DNA from: Azadirachta indica
Taxonomy: Eukaryota > Streptophyta > Magnoliopsida > Sapindales > Meliaceae
Reading direction: 5' to 3'
Length of the DNA stretch: 64,000 bases
Assembly: GCA_022749755.1 (NCBI GenBank)
Contig: CM040441.1
Span: 17,051,475 to 17,115,474, forward strand
Part shown: positions 48,120 to 60,160 of the stretch, in pieces
How the letters are laid out: each line of letters starts with the position of its first letter
How positions within the stretch are numbered: position 1 is the first letter of the stretch
Notes under the pieces: generated by a model
The model's database searches: none
The model's input: only the letters and a program-made list of their open reading frames with translations
Told to the model about the DNA's origin: nothing
Program-made: the position numbers and the translations under genes

Positions 48120-48792
48120 AGTCAAGGATGAATTTGGCCGATCCTCTGACTAAACCACTAAATAGGAGGTTAGTGAAACGAATGTTGAGGGGGATAGAAC
48201 TTCTGCTCAGAACATAAGGCAAAAGTGATAGGAACTCAACCTATGTGATTGGAGATCCTATGAAGTAGGTTATAGGGGTAATAACAAGTCACTTATTGTT
48301 TTGAGTTATTATCATTCAACATATTTGAGTCCTCCCTATGATTCAATAGTAAACATTACAATGAAAAAAATAAGCTTTTATGCTCTTAATGAACTTTATA
48401 CCCCAAAAATTGGATGATGGCATGTTTAATTGTAGGATCTGCTTGATGGAGAGTTTACCTATATAAGTATGGAATTGAGTCGATTTCTATGAGAGTTAGA
48501 CAAACATCTCTAAAGAACTAATGATTACCAAGATAGCGCAAGGTCATGAAGGCCAAAACCACAGAACAACAAAAGGAATAAGATTAAACTTAATGTGCGC
48601 TATTAATTCACTGATTCACACCAAAAGAGTTATGGTCGATAGAAATTAGTTATATTTCACTTAATTCTTGTGAAACACAATTAATATACTCAATGACTGG
48701 TTCATAGCCTGATAAGCACCAATTTATTTGCATTAAGTTTGTTATCAAATGGTGATATATTAAAATTTAGTATTTTGAAATATGTGGGGGAT

Positions 48793-48990
48793 TGTTATAA
48801 ATTTGTGTAGTATTTCAAAATACTAAAATCCCATATCGACTAATTATAAGACTTTTAAAGAGTTTATATATAAAAACAAACTTGGAGTAAGTTAATAAAC
48901 CAATTAATGGGATTCCCTCGCGCACAAGTAGGCCGGCCCAAGCTCAATCTTGGGGTTTAGTTTGGAAAGCGTTTAATGCATGTCGTCGCA
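48793..48990 (+). repeat. 3' LTR of the copia element, truncated
   Basis: It starts with TGTTATAAATTTGTG directly after the purine tract 'atgtgggggat' (TG is the expected LTR start). Similarity to the 5' LTR stops at about 48990 ('gtcgtcgca'), where F-box-upstream DNA begins, so more than half of the LTR is missing. Confidence 0.75.
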
Positions 48991-49009
48991 CCACTGTATA
49001 TAATTATAA

Positions 49010-49960
49010 ATTTATTAGATAAATTTTCAAATTAATTGTATATAATTATAAATCATTTTTGGAAAACAAAAATGAAAAATAAATACAGTAACAAAGGGCA
49101 TAATTTTTATTTTTAAATTTTATTTTTGATATTTCTGATTCTGACTTGTTGGGTAAGTTTACTAGATTCAGAATTCATATAAAAACGAAATCAACAAATT
49201 ATTAGCATTCAAAACTCTCTCTTTTCTCAACTTCACCTGTTTCTCGCTCGTTCTCATTGGAATTTCAATTCCTCTCCTTCGAAAAAACTGTAATTTGAAG
49301 CTTGTTCGATTTGATTGAAGATAATCGAGTTGAAGCCCTAGGGTTTTTATTATATATTAAGTATTTAAAGCCTTAGTCTCACCGTTTCCTCGCCGATTCA
49401 GAGTCAAGAGTAGTCACAGAGACTAAGATTAGCAATAGTGATGGAGGAAATAGTTTCAGTTTCAAAAGGAAGAAGAAGACGTTGGGAGGATTAGAGTTTG
49501 AATATTCTTGTAAAAATATTGAATCGTTTATCCAAATACGATTTGTGTAACTTGTTGGTACATATTATGTTGAAGATTCATCGACAGAAGCATCTTCAAT
49601 TAGAATTCATTTGATCTGAGTGTTCTTGTCCCTTGCCTTACACATTACTGTCGGACAAGGACTATTCATGATAACCACAGTGATCATCATGATCATCACA
49701 ATCACGGTTATGACAGATATTTGATGAAAGTATTGAATAATATTTTGGAGGATAATCATGCATATAGAATTCATTTGAATAGCTGGAGATTGTCCATCCA
49801 ATTTCTTACCATTCACGAAGAGTTTCAACTTCTCGACAACCATCTTCTTTATATCGCACAAAGGTATGCAGAAAGGCAGGCAACTCTTTCTATCAATAAT
49901 GCTTTTTTAATTATCAAAGAAGAAAGGCAATGCTATCATAACAAAAAATAGACTTTTATG
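49010..49960 (+). pseudogene. F-box gene fragment, copy 2 (nonsense mutation)
   Basis: It repeats copy 1 from its upstream DNA through the ATG at 49441 and goes further, into NRLSKYDLCNLLV of the F-box domain. The codon that is Leu (TTG) in copy 1 is TAG here at 49492-49494, which stops translation after 17 residues. A downstream open stretch (49721-49951; YLMKVLNNILEDN, HLLYIAQR) resembles the leucine-rich part of F-box/LRR proteins, but this is tentative. The same stretch recurs at 63800-64000. Confidence 0.55.
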
Positions 49961-51500
49961 GTGCCTGAAAAGAGACTGAAAAAGGTTCTAACTTTAAAAA
50001 ATCTCAACAAAAGGAATTGACTGAACATGCCAATAAATTAAAAACTTTGATACTGGAGACTACTGATACCTTCTCCAGTAACAGGGGAGATGTTACTTTA
50101 ACTTAAGAGTTGGCATTCCTAGAATGCATAACCACTCAAGTCATTAGACCCGCAATGCGAAGAACAACTACAATTTTTGCATGACCCATTTCAATATATG
50201 TGAATCAAGGCCGAATTGCAAATTACCATTCAACTTAAAAGTGAAATTTCAATTTTCTTTCACAATAAACTTTAGTTTCAATAAGATCAATCCAACAACG
50301 TCGATACCAATTTGTAACAAACAAGATATGATATAATACCAATTTTATTATATTCATGATTATATGATATAATTTTATTAACTAAATTTTAAGATTATAT
50401 TAAATAAAAATAATTAAGAATAATTTATCAATATCTAATTGTTTATGTACGCACTTCAGTAAATGGTTGGAAGTCGGAGGAACTTGAGTTGGGCTTGGGC
50501 TTCATTAAATTTAGGATAAGCCTACAGTGTCCCCAACTATTTCGTTTAAGATGCTAAACAGAACCTATGTACTTTTCAACAATGACACTACAGAGAAAAA
50601 TTGTAAAAGATGAAAAAAATGAGGTATAACAAATATAGTATCCGTTTGGTTTGGTTTGGTTTTTTTAATTAATAAAAAAGATTTTTTTTAAAGAAATTTT
50701 TTTAAAAAATTTTTTAATGTAGTTTTGTTGGTATTAGAGAAAAGTTTTTAAAAATTAAAAAAAAAATTGTTTTGATTCTATTAAAAGAAACATAAAATTT
50801 AGGTTTTAGGTCATATAATTTTTTTGGAACTTTTTTTTAAAAGGTAAAATAGTTTAAATACCTTTATTTTATTTTAAAAATTTTATATTATTTGTTTAAA
50901 ATAAGATATAGAAGACTTATTTATGAATGTAATTCCTCAATTTTTTCGATAATTATTTGTAACAACTAAACGATGAATAAAATTTTATAAAAATTCTACC
51001 CATAACAAGTCTACTTTAAAAACCTTTATTTAAAAAAATATATCAAACTATAAGTGATTATATTAGTTTTTTTAAATATAAGATTTAATGAAGTATTTAG
51101 TAAATATATTCGAAGATTGAAAAGTATATTTTGGTTTTGCGTAATTCAATAAAATTCTAGTTAGTACATATTATTGCCTAATTTAATTCAATTAAATTAA
51201 AAGAAAAAAGAGCTAACAGTTTTGAATAATGCATTTGTAACATTTCTTTAAAATTGTATTATAGAAATAAAAACTGTAAATTGTGTAAAAAATACTTTGA
51301 AAAATGAAATTTTAATCATTTTATTTAATAATTTCATATAATTATTAATATATTAAATACATAAAATGATTTAATTAATATAAAATGTCATTATTGGTAA
51401 AAATATTAATATATATTTTTTTTATTTAAAAAATGCTTTAATTTAATAAAAATACTATAGTATGTCAATTTAAATTTTGTAATATTTATTTTTATTCAAT
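49961..51500. other. Gene-free stretch with copies of F-box-locus DNA
   Basis: 50340-50596 repeats 51503-51815: both contain 'atataattttattaactaaa', 'acttcagtaa', 'aagtcggaggaacttgagtt' and 'caa.gacacta.agag'. The remainder is AT-rich, with a possible transposon end ('ccgtttggtttggttt', about 50642). No gene is visible. Confidence 0.5.
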
Positions 51501-51502
51501 TC

Positions 51503-51891
51503 TTTATATGATATAATTTTATTAACTAAAATTTCAGATTATGTTAAATAAAAATAATTATGAATAATTTATATATAACTAATTGTTTACATACACACTT
51601 CAGTAATAATGACTACACTATTTGTTGTTTAACGAAGTTTTATTTCCATTAAAAATAAAAAAAAAAAAAAGAAAAAGTCGGGAACCAGCTTGGCCAAATT
51701 TGGAAGTCGGAGGAACTTGAGTTGGGCCCGGGCTTAACCAAATTTAGGCCAAGCCCACAATATTCCTAGCTATTTTGGTGGAGAGACGTCTACTTTCCAA
51801 CAACGACACTATAGAGGCATCTTCTACGAGAATTCACTTGATGTGATAGTTCTTGTCCTTTACCTTGAACGTTATTGTAGCAGAAGGACAA
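51503..51891 (+). pseudogene. F-box locus copy 3, left part (split by viral DNA)
   Basis: The part at 51800-51891 ('gaggcatcttctacgagaat', 'gttcttgtcctttacc', 'ggacaagg') matches 49583-49657 of copy 2. The match stops exactly where viral sequence begins. The continuation of copy 2 is found again at 63796-64000, so one locus was split by the 12-kb viral insertion. Confidence 0.65.
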
Positions 51892-51892
51892 G

Positions 51893-51904
51893 GCTTTGAT
51901 ACCA
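51893..51904 (-). promoter_or_regulatory. Viral tRNA-Met primer-binding site, at the insertion edge
   Basis: The minus strand reads TGGTATCAAAGC, one mismatch from the initiator-tRNA-Met complement typical of Caulimoviridae. It abuts the host-derived DNA 'ggacaagg', so the viral sequence ends at the discontinuity site of the viral circle. Confidence 0.7.
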
Positions 51905-52201
51905 AATGGAGGAGGGAAAGCCTTCCTTGATAAATAAGGTATTCTGCCACGGGCTACGTTTCTCAATTCCTATTGCGACTTACAACAAGCAGACTGTTAT
52001 GTTTACCAGAGACAACCTTCCAATACTCACAGCACTCGATATTAAAACCAAAAGTCGTTGAAGTACTACAGATTTTGTTGAAAATGTCTCTCATAATGAA
52101 TAAAATACTTAAAAAATAAAATTTGGTTAGAAGTTTTAGGAAGAGAAGGAAGAAGGAAGAAGTTTATGCTATCATGGAGAGAATTCTTACGAACTAAATT
52201 T

Positions 52202-52253
52202 TTTATTGATCTCCAACTTACTATTTTAAAGTAAAGGAAAACCCTTTATATAG
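52202..52253 (-). promoter_or_regulatory. Viral promoter TATA box and poly(A) signal, left arm
   Basis: TATATAAAG on the minus strand at 52245-52253 with AATAAA at 52202-52207 about 40 nt downstream. A TATA box closely followed by a poly(A) signal is the layout of the terminally redundant pararetroviral transcript. The promoter points left, out of the palindrome. Confidence 0.6.
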
Positions 52254-52699
52254 AGGACAAAAAAGAAGAGCTCATACGTAAATGCTTAAAACACAACACT
52301 AATAATTCACGCTTACAATAATTAAAGACACACACTCGAATACTTTTAAAAAAGTACTCTTATAATGATTACAAAGTAACAAAACACAAAAGGAAAACGT
52401 GTGAAATATGCGGGTTAAGGGATATGTGCTCTTTAGTCACTATGTCATATATTCTATTGGTCTAGAGAATCTTTCTGTAGGTGGTCCCGAATTTGTCTTA
52501 TGAACAATTCTTCTTAAAATTTTTCAAGACTCTTGAATCTGACATATAGGTCTTGAAAATCTTGTAAATATGATGGCTGTGGTTCAGGTGGCCCTAAGAT
52601 TAGAAGGGTATCCGAGGTAGATTCTTGTGAGGGCATATTCTAGTCAAAAGAAAAATAAAACACTTTTTTAGCATGAGTGTTTTCTCTATTATGTTTATC

Positions 52700-53480
52700 A
52701 GAGAATATTTACCAGGGTGCAGTTTGAGTCAGCAGGGGACAGATTTCTGTTAAGACGCACATGTTTTTCTTTGAAATCTTCCTTTGGAATTCTCGGTATT
52801 CTTTTGGATGTTGTTGTGAAAGTCTTGACAGACTGTAAGAAAAATTTTCATATTCCTCATACTGTAGGAAGTAATGGAGTTTTTTATTGGTCATGAGAAC
52901 ACTTGAACGTTTGAGGACAAGAATGACATGTTATTGGGACTAATAAGCTCTCATGTTCCTTTTCTTGAAAGAGATTTGTTTAAAGACTTGGTGTCATTCT
53001 TCCATAAACTTGAACCATGTAAGGAATATTGTTAATCTTCCATTAGGTGAATCAAAACTTAAATGTATATATGCAGTAGTACTTCTAAACTGATGTTACT
53101 ATTAAAATCATGCAAGTATGTCGGGCATATAGAATTTAATTCTTATATGGTATTCATATGACAGGTACCATAAAAACCATAAGGAATGGACCGTTGAGAA
53201 ATCTTTATAAGTGCACTTGATCTGGAAAATATGCATGAATGGATAATAAAGGTGCACTGTTTTTAGTCCGCCAAGTACAAGAAGTCCCTGATGCCTTAGA
53301 ACTTGAATTCGGTAGTGTTGCCACTGTGTTTTGAGTTGTTGAGATTGGTAGAATAACATATCAAAAATGAATTTGGTCACCTTTGGAGATCTAATGTTTA
53401 GGGGGTCTTCTTCTATCCATTTTGCTATTTCTAAGTGGAACATGTTGATTGTTGAATGATAAGCTGTGAGAGGCAGGATG
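52700..53480 (-). pseudogene. Viral polyprotein C-terminal region, left arm
   Basis: Open pieces at 53443-53108 and 52894-52709 continue downstream of RNase H and have counterparts in the right arm (about 62280-63000). I recognise no domain. Stops separate the pieces. Confidence 0.55.
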
Positions 53481-53599
53481 GAGAAGTTTGGTTTGGGCGA
53501 GAAAGCATGTCTACTAAAATGTTTTTACGGCTTTTTGTATATGAAACCGTGAAAGAGAACTGTGCAAACTGAGCTGCCTATCGAAGCAATTGACTATTT

Positions 53600-54740
53600 G
53601 GCACTTGTCATTGTTTGAATTGTAGCATTTTAGGGAAGCTTGACATGCCCATCTCAATAATGAAATTATAGCCGATGAGATGAAACTGAAACTTTTCTAT
53701 TCCACGCTTGACGACTAATATTTCTTTTAATGTGGAGTGGTAGTGGAGTTTTGACTTAGAAAACTGTCTACTTTTGTAGTCACAGACTGTTCTCTTTTTG
53801 TCCAATTGTTCTTCTAATAGTACTGCTATCCAGTAAAGGTCACTATTATCTGTTTGAAGTATTCTTCTTCCTGAAGAAGGAATTTAGAGTGGTGTTAATT
53901 ACTGTGCTAGTTGTTTTATTTGCTTTATTGCTGCGGTTTGCTCTGATCTCCATTACAGGGCATCCTTTTTCAACATTAGCTGTAGGGGCGTAATTATTGA
54001 GACTAATTTTGACATGAAGTAAGCCATATAATTGATTATTCCCAAGAATTGTTGAATTTGCTTGGTTGAGAAGTTTTTGTCTGTGAATTTTATAAGTTGG
54101 TTGGTTATGTGTGGCTGTAATTCATATTGTCCCCGTGACATTTGCATTTCTAAAAATTTAATTTTTTTTACAAGGAAAATGCACTTTCTTTGGGAGAGCA
54201 TGATTTCATATTGTAATAACAATTCATGAAACTGTTTTAAATGCCTTATGTGAGACTCTTCATCCTTTAAGAAGATAAGCAGATCATTTATGTATATCAG
54301 CATGTTGTTCGCTAGTGAAGTGAAAATCTTCACCAATGTTTTTTGGAATAAAAATGGTGCTATTTTGAGATCGAAATGGCATAACTGTCCATTAATAACG
54401 ATGATCTGGAATATAGAATGCCGTCTTAAATCTTTCTTTTAGTTTGATGCCTAACTGCCAAAATCATACTTTGAAGTCAAACTTTAAGAAAATATTGATG
54501 TGGGCAAGACTGGCAAAGAACACCTGTTTGTTGGGGATTAGAAATTAATCATCCATAAAAAATAAATTTAATGAACGATAATCTATAACTAATCGCATTT
54601 TTTCCCTTACTTGTTCATTTCCTTTGTTGACATAGAACGTTTGACAGGCCCACAGAGAGGTTATGGGCTCAATTAGCCCTTCTTGCTGTAATTGTTGCAA
54701 TTCAGAAATGACTAATGAAAGGTGCTCTGAGCTCATTCAT
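53600..54740 (-). pseudogene. Viral reverse transcriptase and RNase H, left arm
   Basis: RT blocks: MRLVIDYRSLN at 54600, the palm text around the catalytic box and the thumb (QIQQFLGIINYM). The catalytic box reads YIND where the family has two aspartates, so the first is lost. RNase H follows (53805-53608), with HYHSTLKEILVVKRGIEKF and FHLIGYNFIIEM. Stops and shifts lie between blocks, so it cannot make active enzyme. Confidence 0.85.
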
Positions 54741-55139
54741 GAATGGCTTGCTCGAGTTGGGTTAAGGTCTTCATATTTCTTGAAAGGCAAGTTGATCTAA
54801 TACTGTTGGTTTTTACAAAGTGAATTTGAATATTTTGTAAGGAAGTTCGAGTAGGATTCAGCTGCTAAGATGGCAAATATTTTGGTTTAGATTTGGATTT
54901 GTGTGCTTGTGATACTGTGGATAATGGGATGGATCCATGGATGGAAATAGGATCTATACGCTAACCCATTGGACTTCAAATTAACCTTCATTTTGAAGAG
55001 TTAGGCTAAAATATCAAATCTTATAATCAAATTTTTGTTGGGTATGTCAAAACCGATGAATTTGTGCTTAATCTATAAACTCGAAAAGAATTCAACATAG
55101 ATGAGCTTACTGATCAAGTTTGTGGTGAACACTTCATTG

Positions 55140-55661
55140 TTTGCTACTCTAAAATGCTGAATATGGGCTTTCCAAAACTCTGAGGGGATTACAGTTTGGA
55201 TGGAGGATGGAGGAAATTACTTTTGTGTTAACGAGAGCAATGAGGTCTATTAAAAAGTCGTATTTAGTGGTGCTAATGAGTATTAGGATGTTTGGAATAA
55301 TGTGATACTGGGAAGTGGCTATGGAGGGTTGGCATGACTGAAGCTGATAGAAGTCCAAAATCTGATATAAAGTATCATTGTCAGTGGAGCTTTGGATCTT
55401 TTGGTCTGTAAGCAAAAATAGAGTATCTTGGTCTTTTGATTCCTGTTCTGATAAATACTCCTCAAGGTTGGATTCAATGTCAGGGTGGTAGTGACAAATG
55501 GACTTGAGTATTTTTTCCTTTTTCTCCCTATGAGGACATTTTTTTGCATAATAGTTGGAACCTTTACAAATGAAACACTTGGTGGACTTAGAGCTGGTTT
55601 TTATCCTTTTGAAAAATTTTCGTTTTTTCTTGAAACTTTTGTTGAACTTGGATTTTGCCAA
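55140..55661 (-). pseudogene. Viral zinc knuckle and protease region, left arm
   Basis: An open piece of 170 codons begins basic (KSFKKKRKFFKRI), then carries the capsid-type zinc knuckle C-F-I-C with the last Cys in KKCPH. The position of the His ligand is Tyr, so the CCHC motif is broken. An acidic stretch and an aspartic-protease-like region follow. The right arm carries the same region with a different break. Confidence 0.75.
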
Positions 55662-55699
55662 TAGAAATTTTAGAAAATGCTTCTTGCACTTATAGGAAC

Positions 55700-57480
55700 A
55701 TGTGCACGAGTTGTCTCTTTGGCATTTGATTTAGAGATGTAAATGTTCACATGCTTTGCTAAATTTTTTCTCAATAATAATGTAGTTCCTTAAGAATTTA
55801 AAGTTGTTGCAGAGCTTCCGAAGCTGATTCTGTACTTACTAGTAGAGGTCTCCTAAAGAAACTTGTACGAGGCTTATTCTTTAGAATTCATAGTATCGTA
55901 GGGTTTCTGTTCCAAGCGGTTCTGTGAGTTGGTTCAAGTAAACTTACTTCATGTTGAGATCGTCAAAACCACCGATAAGATAGAAGCGTTGTTTGACCAT
56001 TTTAAAATGTTTGTCCAAGTTTTTGGATATGAATGAGCAACATTTTAATTGGAAGAATTCTTTTCGCGCTTTCTCTTGGACGTAAGTAGAACTGTCAAGA
56101 AATTCTGCATAGATGTAGAACATGAAATCATCTAATGATGTAGTTTATAATGCCTGTTTGTCTGTAGTCTCTTAGGTGTAACCACTATTCTCGAAGAGAG
56201 CCAGTCATTTTGGAAATGAAATCTGAAATTATTGTGCGGACAAAGCTACCGGGTTGTAGAAGTTGGGCATTGCACTATGACGTCATTTCTTAAATCCTAT
56301 TTGTTTGTTCAAAAATAGGGCAATCATCGAAGGTGAATAGATGGTGCTTTTTTTATGTAGTATAAGGCTGAGGCATCTGAGGGTTTGGGATCTTGACTTC
56401 TGGCATGTCTTCCTCATCTGAAGAAAGGTGTACTTTACAAGCGTACTGAGCTGTTGATGCTTGGTGTATGGTTGATGATTCTGCATGCGACGCTTGTTGT
56501 TAAACATAAACTGGCAATACAATAGGATTATCGTCGCTATGTTTAGTCTGCTGGTCAGATTGGTCTGTTTTTGGTTCTGCAATAATAAGGTTGTTTAGGT
56601 ATTAGGATAGTAGATTGATGGCAAGTTAAGGTGGTGTGGTTGTTGATACAATAGGTGTGGTAGAAAGAGGAGGAGGAGCACTTGTAGTAGTGTTTGGTAA
56701 GAAAGAGGGACTAGGGAGGTTGATGGTGCAAAGACTGATACTACGGTTGACTTTCTCTGTCTGGCTCTGGTTTTTTGTACTGCCTTTTCTTATTCAAGCT
56801 GTTGCTTTTGGCAGACGAAGAAGTCACCATCGCCAAATATAGACTTGTATGCTTCTTGAGTTGTAGGCAGAGGTTGAGAAATCTTTAGAAGGAGTGAAGG
56901 TGGCTGAGTGGAGGATGACATGTAATCAAAAGGTTTATACGAGGAGTATGGCCTTTGCTGAAAGATTGTTGCTTCCATAGAGGCTAATTAAGCTTTCAAG
57001 TGGTTCATTTCCTTCTGGTAATGATCAAAGGGTAGAGAGAGCCAAACGTGTTGCATTATCGTGTGATGGAGCCTTTCAATATGTTGCTTCAATGCTGCAA
57101 TGAGAGCTTCAAACTGATGTCATTGTTGGGACAACTGAGCTTCAATTCTTACCGTTGTGACATTTATCCTCTGCAGATAGGCATTATGAGCTATAGAATT
57201 ATCTGCTTGCCTATTTAAAGCTGCTTCTATTGAAGAGAGAGGAGTTGGTTCTTCTGTTGGTGTGCGAGTTATAGGCCTAATTTTTCAGGTAGATCTTTCA
57301 CCAATAACTGGGTTGTCTACTGGTTCTGTGGAAGGAAATTGGGGCTGGTGAGTTTGATGAGGTTGATACATACAGAATGGTGCAAGAGATTGTTGTTGCT
57401 AATGAGGGTCTAAAGGGTCTTCCCATCTTGTTGGCCTTGACGGAGTCGAATCTGGTGGTGGCGCTGAGTAGCGCACTATG
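55700..57480 (-). pseudogene. Viral capsid-like and linker region, left arm
   Basis: Lies between the movement protein and the zinc knuckle, where this family carries a linker and the coat protein. It is broken into short pieces by stops. About 1.3 kb of it (56175-57469) is missing from the right arm. Assignment as capsid is by position only. Confidence 0.5.
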
Positions 57481-58537
57481 AACCGATATCTTCCTATGTC
57501 TTCTCTAAAAGTATCGTATTCATTGATACATTTTTTGTATGCTTCGTAAAAGGCATCCAAGGTTCTTGGTTTGGGGAGCCGCCTTGGTTTTCCATTCAGA
57601 AGATGTCTAAGGTTTTTATAAGTTCCGCGGATCGGCTGGTAAAGATCTCCATCTTCAATATAGGCATGATAGAAATAAGATGAGTTTTCTAGGTCGTGTG
57701 GTGTTGTACACCATATTGGACTGCCATACTTAACGAAGGCATAAATTTCCTGTGTATTTGTGCTGATTCCGAATTGCGTTGGAAAAGCGACATCTAATTG
57801 TCGTGCTGGTTCGAAGCAAATCTTTATTTTCTGCTATTTATTCTTTTGAAAGTGGGATCTGTGGATAAGACCTGTGTACTGGTAGTGGCCAAAGTTGCAT
57901 GTTGGCGTTCATAGTTCATTACCCATTCTGAAGGCAAAAGTTCTTTGAGTTTCTATTTTGGGATCTGTTTAGGAATATTTGTACAACTTGGGATTTTGTT
58001 ACATTCCATGTTAATGAAGATGAAATTTGTAGTCTGATTTGGAAAAGTAATATCCATGAAATGATTTTAAACGCGATAGATAAGTTGGTAGTGCAGAGTC
58101 GCCATGTATGTTGTTACATCTGGTACTGCTCCAACGATTTGAACTTGGAGTTTGAGGAATGAAGGGAGTTGTGAGTCATCTACAGCCGTGTTGAAGTTTG
58201 GGAACATGGTGACCATTACTGTTCCGGCATTGAAAGTTGTCTAAACAGTGTCAATACAAGCATTCTCGTAGTTTGGGAATCTTATGTCAACAAGAGTTAT
58301 CCTCAAGGTGACTAGAAATCCTTTTCTGACATGATAGGTTAGAGCAAATCTCATTTCATCAAAGTGGATGTAGGTGAAGCCATCTCTGATTTAAGAGGGG
58401 ATTAAGAAGTCCAAAATATCAATCTGAACAAACTGTTCTCCCTGGGTTGCTGAAAGTTGATGAGCGTTGAAACGACTGCACTGAATATATTCTTTTATTT
58501 TTTGTGGAATTAAAAACCTTTGTACATCCTCCATCAC
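57481..58537 (-). pseudogene. Viral movement protein region, left arm
   Basis: Matches the Caulimoviridae movement-protein family by short blocks such as TVMVTMFPNFNTAV and FLKLQVQIVGAVPDV on the minus strand. The putative start codon is at 58535-58537, in the spacer between the arms. Internal stop codons are visible (for example after the block FLIPS). Confidence 0.75.
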
Positions 58538-58550
58538 AAAAAATAAAAGA
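58503..58550. repeat. Centre of the giant viral palindrome
   Basis: 'cttttattttttgtg' and 'cacaaaaaataaaag' are inverted copies separated by only about 28 bp. From here the two arms diverge outward as inverted repeats for more than 5 kb each. The left arm includes the putative coding start; the right arm begins about ten codons further in. Confidence 0.85.
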
Positions 58551-59570
58551 ATACGTTCAGTGCAGCCATTTCAACGCTCATCAACTTTCGGCAACTTAAG
58601 GAGAACAGTTTGTCCAGACTAATATTCTGAACTTTCTAATCGCCTCTTAGATCAGAGATGGCTTCACCTATATCCACTTCGGTGGAATCAAATTTGCTCT
58701 AACCTATCATGCCAAAAAGGGACTTCCAATCACCTCCAAGATAACTCTTGTTGACACAAGGTTTCCAAACTACGAGCATGCATGTATTAGCACTGTAGAT
58801 GGACAATTTTCAACGCCAAAATAGTAATGGTCACCATGTTCCCAACCTTCAACATGACTGTAGATGGCCAATAACTCCCTTCATTCCTTAAACTCCTAGT
58901 TTAGATCGTTGGAGCATTACCAGATGTGACAATATACATGGCAACTCTGTACTACCAACTTATCTATCACTTCCAAAATCTTTTCATGGACGTTACTCTT
59001 CTAAATCAGACTACAGATTCCATCTTCATTAACGTGAAATCTAACTAGGACCGAAGTTGCACATATATTCTTAAACAGATCCCAAAAAAGAAACTCAAAG
59101 AACTCTTACCTTTGAAATGTGTAATGAACTATGAACGCCAACATGTAACTTTGGCCACTATCAATATACAGATCTCATCCACAGATCCCACTTTCAAAAG
59201 AATAAACAACGAAAAAATAAAGATCTGCTTCGAACCAGCAAGGCAATTGATTGTCGCTTTTCCAACACAATTCGGAATTGACTCTAATACAGAGGAAATC
59301 TACGCCTTCATTAAGTATGGCAGTCTAATATGGGTGTACAATACCACACGATCTAGAAAACCCATCTTGTTTCTGTCCTGCCTGTATTGAAAAACGGAGA
59401 TCCTTAGTAGTCGATTCATAGAACTTACAAAAACCCCAAACATCTTCTGGATGGAAAATCAAGGCGGCTCTCTAAACCAAGAACCTCGAATGCCTTTTAC
59501 AAGGCATACAAGAAACGTATAAAAGGATACGATACTCTTGGAGAAGACATAGGAAGATATCAGTTCATAG
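58545..59570 (+). pseudogene. Viral movement protein region, right arm
   Basis: Counterpart of 57481-58510. An open piece at 59112-59390 (92 codons; FPTQFGIDSN, AFIKYGS) is the longest intact part. Stops and small shifts break the rest. Confidence 0.7.
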
Positions 59571-60160
59571 TGCGCTAAGAGACTACAGACAAACAGGCAT
59601 TATAAACTCTACATTAGTAGATGATTTCATGTTCTACATCTATGCAAAATTTCTTGACAACTCCACTCATGTCCAAGACAAAGTGTGAGAAGAATTCGTC
59701 TGATTAAAATGTTGCTCATTCATGTCCAAAGACTTAGGCAAACATTTCAAAATGGTCAGACAACGCTTCTATCTCATCGGTGGTCTTGACGATTCCAACA
59801 TGAAACAAGCTTACCTGAACCAACTCTCAGAACCGCTTGGAGCAGAAATCCTACGATATTATGAATCTCAGAGAATCAGTCTTGCACAGGTTTCACTAGG
59901 AGACTTTTACCAACAATTACAGAATAAACTTCGAAAGCTCTGCAACAGCTCCAAATTCTTAAGGAACTACGCTATTATTAAGAGAAAATTTGGCAAAATA
60001 TGTGAACCTCTACATCTCAAAATCAAATGCAAATGAGACAACTCATGCACCTGTTCCTATAAGCGCAAAAAGCATCAAAAGCATTTTCTAAAATTCTCAT
60101 TGGCAGAATGCAAGTCCAAGAAAAGCTTAAAAAAAACGAAGATTTTTCATAAGAAAAAAG
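59571..60160 (+). pseudogene. Viral capsid-like remnant, right arm, with 1.3-kb deletion
   Basis: At about 59572 the sequence jumps from 'catagtgcgcta' to 'agagactacagacaaacagg'. These lie about 1.3 kb apart in the left arm (57469 and 56175) and share the bases CTA at the junction. The remaining piece at 59722-60036 (RQRFYLIGGLDDSNMKQAY) is the part just before the zinc knuckle. Confidence 0.7.

Larger units (their letters stand above)
43662..48990 (+). mobile_element. Ty1/copia LTR retrotransposon, defective
   Basis: Order of parts: 5' LTR remnant (43662 to about 44150), gag (44326-45207), protease and integrase (45237-46550), reverse transcriptase and RNase H (46600-48116), polypurine tract (48783-48792) and 3' LTR (48793-48990, truncated). 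Protease-integrase-RT order marks it as copia type. Stop codons break the frame in gag, between gag and protease, in integrase and in RT, so it is not autonomous. A tRNA primer-binding site is not recognisable. Both sides carry copies of the same F-box gene 5' region. Confidence 0.9.
51892..58537 (-). mobile_element. Endogenous pararetrovirus, left arm of palindrome
   Basis: A decayed Caulimoviridae genome (petuvirus- or florendovirus-like; genus not determined). Order along the minus strand: movement protein region (about 58535-57480), a capsid-like region, zinc knuckle, protease, reverse transcriptase, RNase H, a C-terminal region, promoter and primer-binding site. Everything appears to derive from one long polyprotein frame that is now cut by many stops and shifts. 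The leader between primer-binding site and coding start is absent. No part is expected to be active. Confidence 0.88.

Noticed and set aside
50640..51060. Possible MITE starting 'ccgtttggtttggttt'
   Set aside because: The opposite end is not clear and the inner sequence is simple AT-rich DNA.
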